Positions 15,013-19,268 of a stretch of DNA of 19,268 nt are shown one piece after another. A program made the position numbers and the translations under genes. This DNA comes from RPQK01 sp041946865. GTDB lineage: Bacteria > Acidobacteriota > UBA6911 > RPQK01. Position 1 is the stretch's first letter. Every line of letters starts with the position of its first letter. The notes beneath the pieces were generated by a model. It ran no database searches, had not been told where the DNA came from, and saw only the letters and a list, made by a program, of their open reading frames with translations. Location of the stretch: positions 1 through 19,268 of the forward strand of contig JBHGBF010000148.1 of assembly GCA_041946865.1 (NCBI GenBank). The letters run 5' to 3'.

Positions 15013-16161
15013 TCACTGCACCTGAAAACGCCAGCAGTATTTGCTCGCCATCCCGTGATACGGGAGACCCTGAGCATCCTCCAGACAGGTGTCATCTATC
15101 AAGACGTAGTAGGTCTCGCCGCTCGTCAGATCGTTCGCAGGATTGACCGTCAGGATCATCGTTCCCAGTCCTGACACAGACGAGATGGGAATGGATGCAA
15201 ATGTCGTATCGGTGAAATATTCCTTTATGTATAGGTAGCCGCCCAGACCCTGGTTGTACACATTCTCTGTAAAAGCCAACTGCAGGTTAGCCGAAGGCGT
15301 CATCGTGAGGGAATTATTCACAGGCGTGAGGCTACCGGAAAACGGATCTAAGACGCTGGCTTTCGACGCATAAGTGAGATCCACCAGATTGTGAGAATGC
15401 GCCCCTTGGGCCAGTTCGTCGGCAAGGTTCAGCTTGGCGATGGTGGTGAAATCCAGCCCGGAGTCGTGACAATGGAAGTAGATATCTCCGCTCTCGAGAT
15501 CATAGATATTCGAGTAGATCGTGTTGGCCTGAGCAACCTGAGACAAAATGTTGGAGAACTTGCTGATTGAAAAATGCCGCCACAGGGTCAGCTGGGAGAC
15601 CGCCGTGTTGTAGCGCGAATCCGGGTATTGAAGATCGGTCAACAGGTTGAAATTAGTGGAAACCTGGAAAGGTCCACTCTTCAGCACATACTCATATCCG
15701 GTGTCCCCAAATCCGCAGATCACGGATGCCCCGGTCCTATCGACCCACTGGATCTGGGCCCGGTTAAATATCGGCTCGTTGTACCGTTCGTACATCACCA
15801 GCACTTCCTGGACGTTAGCGCACTCCCTCAGTATCTTGAAGGCCAGGTAGCCCGCATAGTCTTCCTTGAATGGATCAAGCGGTAAGCTCCTTGTGGGTAA
15901 TGAATTCCAGTCATAGAACAATCCCTGGTCGTTCACCCCGCCCTGAGAACCGCCGTTGCTCATCGTCATCGTCCCGTAAAGGCCCCCGCTCGCCGGCAGA
16001 AAACTGATAGAGGGGTTATTCCAGGCGTAATCCTCATTGTTTCCGACCAGAGTCCGTGTTCCCTCAGTGGAATTGAAGATGGTGCAGGCACTAAGTGGAG
16101 GACAGGTGGAGAAGAAAATCACGACAGTAATCAGGAGAATCTGAAGTTGTTTGAGAGACAT
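15013..16161 (-). CDS. Secreted Ntn amide hydrolase with Big_5 Ig-like domain, copy C
   Basis: Third paralogue, 382 residues from the ATG at 16161 (AAGGAGG 7 nt upstream; a TTG two codons earlier is less well placed). The signal peptide ends PPLSA|C, and Cys26 is the predicted N-terminal nucleophile in CTIFNSTEG, followed by N42-E43-D44. GGVNDQGLFYDW, WVDRTGASVICGFG and QVSTNF are intact. The C-terminal Ig-like domain spans about 270-382 (SLTPVNNS, TVNPANDLTSGETYYVLID, CWRFQVQ). It is the most compact and least disturbed copy, a good reference for the family. LSAC would also satisfy a lipobox; lipidation would block the nucleophile, so signal peptidase I cleavage is preferred. Its leader closely matches that of copy A, and at the DNA level the first coding part is also strikingly similar to copy A. 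Confidence 0.82.
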   Translation of the reverse strand: MSLKQLQILLITVVIFFSTCPPLSACTIFNSTEGTRTLVGNNEDYAWNNPSISFLPASGGLYGTMTMSNGGSQGGVNDQGLFYDWNSLPTRSLPLDPFKEDYAGYLAFKILRECANVQEVLVMYERYNEPIFNRAQIQWVDRTGASVICGFGDTGYEYVLKSGPFQVSTNFNLLTDLQYPDSRYNTAVSQLTLWRHFSISKFSNILSQVAQANTIYSNIYDLESGDIYFHCHDSGLDFTTIAKLNLADELAQGAHSHNLVDLTYASKASVLDPFSGSLTPVNNSLTMTPSANLQLAFTENVYNQGLGGYLYIKEYFTDTTFASIPISSVSGLGTMILTVNPANDLTSGETYYVLIDDTCLEDAQGLPYHGMASKYCWRFQVQ

Positions 16162-16256
16162 ATGCAACCCTCCTTAGGTTGTTTGTTTCTCACTATCGTC
16201 GTGAGATTCTCCCAATGCTCTCTAAAAATGCTCATTCTTTGCAGTTTGCAGTCCCG
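16162..16256 (-). promoter_or_regulatory. Conserved leader of Ntn copy C with SD in a hairpin loop
   Basis: This region corresponds block for block to 1524-1620 upstream of copy A, including CAACC-TAAGGAG-GGTTG around the ribosome binding site (AAGGAGG at 16169-16175). The leader was duplicated with the gene and kept, which suggests function. No confident -10/-35 assignment. Confidence 0.6.
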
Positions 16257-16284
16257 TTGCTCGACCACTGTCTGCAGTCAAGCC

Positions 16285-16355
16285 CCACCGCCTTTTTGGA
16301 GTGCGGTGGCAGAGGGAGGCCGATGCTTTATCAGGCCGACCGGCGATACCGCTTT
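16285..16355. repeat. GAGTGCGG-type inverted-repeat element, copy 2
   Basis: GAGTGCGGTGGC (16299-16310) and GGCGATACCGCTTT (16342-16355) match the two ends of the element at 1684-1789. A 7-bp stem CCACCGC (16285-16291) / GCGGTGG (16303-16309) overlaps the left end. It lies between the 3' end of the DUF6351-like gene and the leader of copy C. The remaining intergenic sequence to 16479 shows only further short G+C-rich repeats such as AGGCCGA and no plausible gene. Confidence 0.5.
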
Positions 16356-16479
16356 GGTATGCGCCCCGGTCTACCCTGCTAGGCTAGATGGGCAAGGTCG
16401 CGGACGGACCGCTATATAGCGCCCACCGGCAGCAGCTATCCGCAAAGGTTCGCGAACCATCCGCGTTGATCCCCCGGGA

Positions 16480-18669
16480 TCAGTAACGACGCCAAGTGCC
16501 CTCCGCCTGCTGTTGCCCGACGCCGGGCCGGGTGTAATCGCAGACTCCCTGCGAGAATATCGTCTTGAGTCTTTGCAGCTGCTCGGCGGCCAGAGGATTG
16601 GTGTAGTCGTTTGGGTCTACCGCTTTGAGCGCGCACTTGAGAACATTTCCTGCCAGGGGAGCTCCGGCCGCCACTCGAGGGTCGGCGTGACTCGGAAAGA
16701 GCAGATTGCAGCGTCCGGTCCCCTTGTACGTCTGAGGCTCTGCGATCTTCTCCCCCGCGGCTGTCCAGCAGGCGTCGACCAACTCCGGAGGCTTATTACG
16801 CGCGACTTTCGCCACCCCTGCCTCGGCCGAGGCGTCCTTCTCGATATTGGTCAGCCACACCTCCATCAGCCGCAACGCTTCGCCCATACGGAGGTTGAGC
16901 GTATTCGTGGGAGTCGGCTCTCCCTGTCCGGCTGAGCCAGGCAGTGTAAAGATTACGTGGTTGTCGGCGTTGCCATTGGCAGCCTTCAGCCGATCCCGCA
17001 TCGATAGTGAACGGAAACGGTCATGGATGTCGCCCGCGGGGTCCCAGTAGGTGCGCACATCGATAATAGGAATCGTCGTCAGTCCTCCAGTGCCGGTGTT
17101 TATGCGGCCGGTTTGGTAGGCGAGCCGGAGCGCCTCCGGGTCTGCGACTGTCCGACGCGGAACCATCTTTCCATCGGTGTCATACCCTCCGATCCGCTCG
17201 TTCAGGTCCAGGAACTGTTCCGCGGTGATGCGACCGCTATTGAAAGCATCGAGACCGTATTGGACCCCGACATTGTCGAGCGGTTGCCGGGCGAAGCCGG
17301 TCTTCGGGTCTCGACCGAACATGTTCACCTGGTTGTCATAGATGCCACACCGCGCACCCGTTGGATTTGTAGCGGCATCGTAGACCAGAGACTTCGGAAC
17401 ACTCGGGTTGCATCGTGTCGGCAGGACTAAACCTGGAGAGAAGTTACCGTTCCAGCGGACGACAGTCTTCCAGGTCGCAAAACCCGATACGGCGGTCTTC
17501 TGCTCGTCTGTCCAGGAAAGGCTCGAGGTCTTGAAAGCCCGGTCCAGAAGGGCGCAGTCAACCGCCGGGGTGATAAGGCTGATGATATCCGGAAAGCTGA
17601 CCATCGGAAGAAGGCCATCGAGCAGGCCGGGGTAGTTTTGAGCTATCAGATGCTGCTGCATTGAGCCGCCCGAGCCGCCCCATCCCACGGTGTGAACCGG
17701 TACGCCAAACTGCTCGATGAAATGCTCCTTGACCATCATCATAGTCTCGGCCGAGATGACGTCATTGCAGTTGTTCCCGAATACGTTCAGGGACGCAGTT
17801 GCCACCGCATAGCCTTGGGAAAAGAAGAGGTCATTCATGACGGACGGAGGGAGGCTTTGGTGGTAGCCCGCCCCGCAGCCGCCACCGAACAGATAGACTA
17901 GCCGGCCGTTCCAACCCGGTGTGCGGGTCCACGGATCCGGCAATGGGTCCTCCGGACGGTGCAGGAAGGCGATCGCATAGATGGCGCGGTTGATCGTCCC
18001 GCTCTCCTGGCGCACGATGTAGTCGACCGTGTGCCCGTCAAGACTGGTCACCTGCGCGACGTCCGTAGGCTTGGGTCCGGACAGATCGAGTGGCTTGAAC
18101 CCCGGCGGGATGCCCAAACGACGAGAGGCCTCCGGGACCGGCCCGGCCGCCGGAGCAGCGGTCGATTTATAGAAGTAACGCACCAGCGTTCGGGCGCTGC
18201 AAGCCGCGTCAAGCGGCTCGCCCAGGCCGGCCTCCGCGGTTTGGCAGACGAAGGGCGCCTGGTGGGGTCCCGAGAAAATGGGACCGGTAATAGGGTAGTT
18301 GATCAATTCGGCACGTGCCTTTCGCTTTTTCCCCGCGGTGACCTCCACGGTGTTCGCCCCCGTGTTCAGCCCTTCCAGGCGGGCAACCAGAGAGCCGGTT
18401 TCCTGGGCCGGACGAAATAGCTTTGTTACGTCCAGACCATTGAGCAGGACTCGAAACTCGGCAGGTGCAATACCATTAGGGGGCGAGACTCGTACCAGCG
18501 CATCATTGCCGCTCACCATGTCCGGCCTGCCGGAAATAACCGTGATCTTCCAATCATCGAGCAATGCAGCCGCGACGACTGGATGTGAGAACACGAGAAA
18601 CAGAAGACCGGCGGTCCACCCTGTCCACCGGGGCGAAAGGGTCGTCATAACGTAGGCGTATTTGCTCAT
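16480..18669 (-). CDS. Secreted DUF6351-like alpha/beta hydrolase (tannase/esterase-like)
   Basis: A 729-residue protein from ATG 18669 (MSKYAYVM, weak TGGAAA upstream; MTTLSPRW eight codons in is an alternative). A Sec signal peptide follows (WTAGLLFLVFSHPVVAAA). An N-terminal beta region (about 30-140, ISGRPDMVSGNDALVRV, then LNGLDVTKLF) precedes the large hydrolase region. The GWNGRLVYLFGGGCGAGY stretch and the nucleophile-elbow candidate GWGGSGGSMQQHL (Ser333 or Ser336) suggest an alpha/beta hydrolase. The C-terminus (CDYTRPGVGQQ, then GTWRRY) matches my memory of DUF6351 proteins. The substrate is unknown; a secreted ester hydrolase is the conservative reading. Several Cys residues may form disulphides outside the cytoplasm. 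An open frame to 18942 overlaps the next gene and is not used. Confidence 0.75.
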   Translation of the reverse strand: MSKYAYVMTTLSPRWTGWTAGLLFLVFSHPVVAAALLDDWKITVISGRPDMVSGNDALVRVSPPNGIAPAEFRVLLNGLDVTKLFRPAQETGSLVARLEGLNTGANTVEVTAGKKRKARAELINYPITGPIFSGPHQAPFVCQTAEAGLGEPLDAACSARTLVRYFYKSTAAPAAGPVPEASRRLGIPPGFKPLDLSGPKPTDVAQVTSLDGHTVDYIVRQESGTINRAIYAIAFLHRPEDPLPDPWTRTPGWNGRLVYLFGGGCGAGYHQSLPPSVMNDLFFSQGYAVATASLNVFGNNCNDVISAETMMMVKEHFIEQFGVPVHTVGWGGSGGSMQQHLIAQNYPGLLDGLLPMVSFPDIISLITPAVDCALLDRAFKTSSLSWTDEQKTAVSGFATWKTVVRWNGNFSPGLVLPTRCNPSVPKSLVYDAATNPTGARCGIYDNQVNMFGRDPKTGFARQPLDNVGVQYGLDAFNSGRITAEQFLDLNERIGGYDTDGKMVPRRTVADPEALRLAYQTGRINTGTGGLTTIPIIDVRTYWDPAGDIHDRFRSLSMRDRLKAANGNADNHVIFTLPGSAGQGEPTPTNTLNLRMGEALRLMEVWLTNIEKDASAEAGVAKVARNKPPELVDACWTAAGEKIAEPQTYKGTGRCNLLFPSHADPRVAAGAPLAGNVLKCALKAVDPNDYTNPLAAEQLQRLKTIFSQGVCDYTRPGVGQQQAEGTWRRY

Positions 18670-18693
18670 TTGATTTCCACAACTTTTCGGGTG

Positions 18694-18712
18694 GCGGCGT
18701 GCGAAACGCCGC
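18694..18712. other. Hairpin upstream of the DUF6351-like gene
   Basis: GCGGCGT (18694-18700) pairs perfectly with ACGCCGC (18706-18712) across a 5-nt loop, in the 76-bp gap between two co-directional minus-strand genes. There is no following T-run, so it is not a classic terminator. It may be an mRNA-processing or attenuating hairpin or part of a repeat. Confidence 0.35.
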
Positions 18713-18745
18713 ACCGAGGGCCTGGTAGGCATTCCGACTAGGACA

Positions 18746-19024
18746 CTACGAACTACGGTTCGAATCGCCACAGTCGGTCTCGCCGCTGGCAAAGGGGGCA
18801 GGAAGAGTCTCGGCGATACGGCCGTGGAACCTCTCCAAGATTCTGATCGCGGCTGAAAGGTGGTCCAGATCATGCCCAAGCTGCCGGCGCCTGGCTTCGA
18901 GCACGGAGAGCTTTGCCGAGAGCTGCTCCACTTCGCCGTCAATCACTTCCAACTCTTGCTTTATGAACGCCCCGATCCGCTTGAACTCATCCGGCACTCG
19001 AGGATCCGGCACTCGAGAAGGCAC
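18746..19024 (-). CDS. Small coiled-coil protein of unknown function
   Basis: A 92-residue protein if started at GTG 19024, which has an excellent GGAGGAG 5 nt upstream; the frame continues to 19075 without a site. Residues about 18-70 (RIGAFIKQELEVIDGEVEQ, then LEARRRQLGHDLDHLSAAI) form heptads of a long amphipathic helix, so a dimeric coiled coil is likely. No signal peptide or catalytic motif. Near the N-terminus a 15-bp tandem duplication (unit ATCCGGCACTCGAGG, about 18990-19017) gives the repeated residues RVPDP/RVPDE. It is upstream of and co-directional with the DUF6351-like gene, 76 bp apart, and might be co-transcribed. It could also be a remnant of a larger protein. Confidence 0.55.
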   Translation of the reverse strand: MPSRVPDPRVPDEFKRIGAFIKQELEVIDGEVEQLSAKLSVLEARRRQLGHDLDHLSAAIRILERFHGRIAETLPAPFASGETDCGDSNRSS

Positions 19025-19103
19025 GTCAGCTCCTCCAACCGTCGTCAGCGGTGGTCGGCCGTGATGCGGCAACACTCGCCTCCTGTCAGGAACTGCAACG
19101 TCC

Positions 19104-19127
19104 AGAGAGTATCTCCGAAGACTCTCT
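19104..19127. other. Hairpin upstream of the coiled-coil gene
   Basis: AGAGAGT (19104-19110) pairs with ACTCTCT (19121-19127), with TC/GA pairs extending the stem inward. It lies about 80 bp upstream of the minus-strand GTG start and may be in its leader, or may end a transcript coming from beyond the window. Confidence 0.35.
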
Positions 19128-19154
19128 CAAGTCAAAGGGTTAACCGCGGTTCGA

Positions 19155-19215
19155 CACTAGCTCACAAAGTTCAGTCCCGGAGGGACCCAGATTGTGCGAA
19201 ATCCGGGCACTAGCT
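19155..19215. repeat. Hairpin element flanked by 8-bp direct repeats
   Basis: CACTAGCT occurs at 19155-19162 and again at 19208-19215. Between them a hairpin has the core GTCCC-GGA-GGGAC (19174-19186) and outer arms CACAA (19163-19167) / TTGTG (19192-19196). The core is like GTCCC-GAA-GGGAC in the repeat at 78-90. The direct repeats could be a target-site duplication from insertion of a small palindromic element. The rest of the sequence to the window end is A+T-richer and shows no gene. Confidence 0.4.
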
Positions 19216-19268
19216 ACCTAATTTTTGTACAAAATGGTGCCACTTTCGAAAACTCGGGCTTATTCCGA

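Noticed and set aside
240..16161. Calling the three Ntn proteins lipoproteins from their LxAC sites
   Set aside because: The cysteine coincides with the conserved catalytic N-terminal Cys motif, so signal peptidase I processing is more plausible; kept as an open question.
18670..18942. N-terminal extension of the DUF6351-like protein
   Set aside because: It would bury the signal peptide about 90 residues in and overlap the coiled-coil gene.

Overview
The window is about 58-60% G+C and reads like a slice of a saprophytic soil or sediment bacterium. Acidobacteriota is my best guess, with Planctomycetes or Verrucomicrobia as alternatives. The reasons are the many exported (Sec or TAT) glycan- and ester-cleaving enzymes, the abundant REP-like hairpin repeats between genes, and an orphan C-terminal gene fragment (13421-13747) of a type I associate with acidobacterial proteins. 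That placement is recognition from memory, not a search result. No tRNA, rRNA, CRISPR array, transposase or phage gene was seen.

Layout. 1-239: REP-like hairpin repeats. 240-1523 (-): exported N-terminal-cysteine (Ntn) amide hydrolase with a C-terminal bacterial Ig-like domain, copy A. 1524-1799: conserved leader plus an inverted-repeat element. 1800-4568 (-): TAT-exported GH116 beta-glucosidase/glucosylceramidase-like enzyme. 4717-5625 (+): secreted protein of unknown function. 5628-5711: hairpin plus a 31-bp dispersed repeat that cuts off the 3' end of the next gene. 5712-6944 (-): acetyl-xylan-esterase-like hydrolase lacking its catalytic His end. 7043-7954 (-): TAT-exported NIF3-like protein. 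8037-9017 (-): PHB-depolymerase/LpqC-type esterase. 9007-10263 (-): Ntn hydrolase copy B. 10375-13356 (+): FN3-GH106 alpha-L-rhamnosidase-like enzyme. 13421-13747 (+): gene fragment. 13778-14751 (-): frameshifted, N-truncated RhaT-type rhamnose transporter. 14750-14914 (+): C-terminal scrap of an FGGY sugar kinase. 14879-15011: near-perfect palindrome of about 132 bp. 15013-16161 (-): Ntn hydrolase copy C. 16162-16479: conserved leader plus repeat element. 16480-18669 (-): DUF6351-like secreted hydrolase. 18746-19024 (-): small coiled-coil protein. 19025-19268: hairpins.

How it may work together. Copy B, the PHB-type esterase, the NIF3-like gene and the damaged esterase are co-directional with short gaps or overlap and could be one transcript, divergent from the rhamnosidase. 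Glycosidases (GH116, GH106), several ester hydrolases and the remains of rhamnose uptake and phosphorylation point to scavenging of plant-type rhamnosylated or acylated glycosides. The most interesting element is the set of three secreted Ntn-amidase/Ig fusion proteins scattered among these enzymes. GH116 contains glucosylceramidases, and the Ntn superfamily includes acid ceramidase and bile-salt/penicillin/acyl-homoserine-lactone amidases, so an extracellular glycolipid/amide-lipid degradation module is a testable hypothesis.

The locus also shows decay and rearrangement: at least four broken genes, with two breakpoints lying exactly at palindromic repeats.
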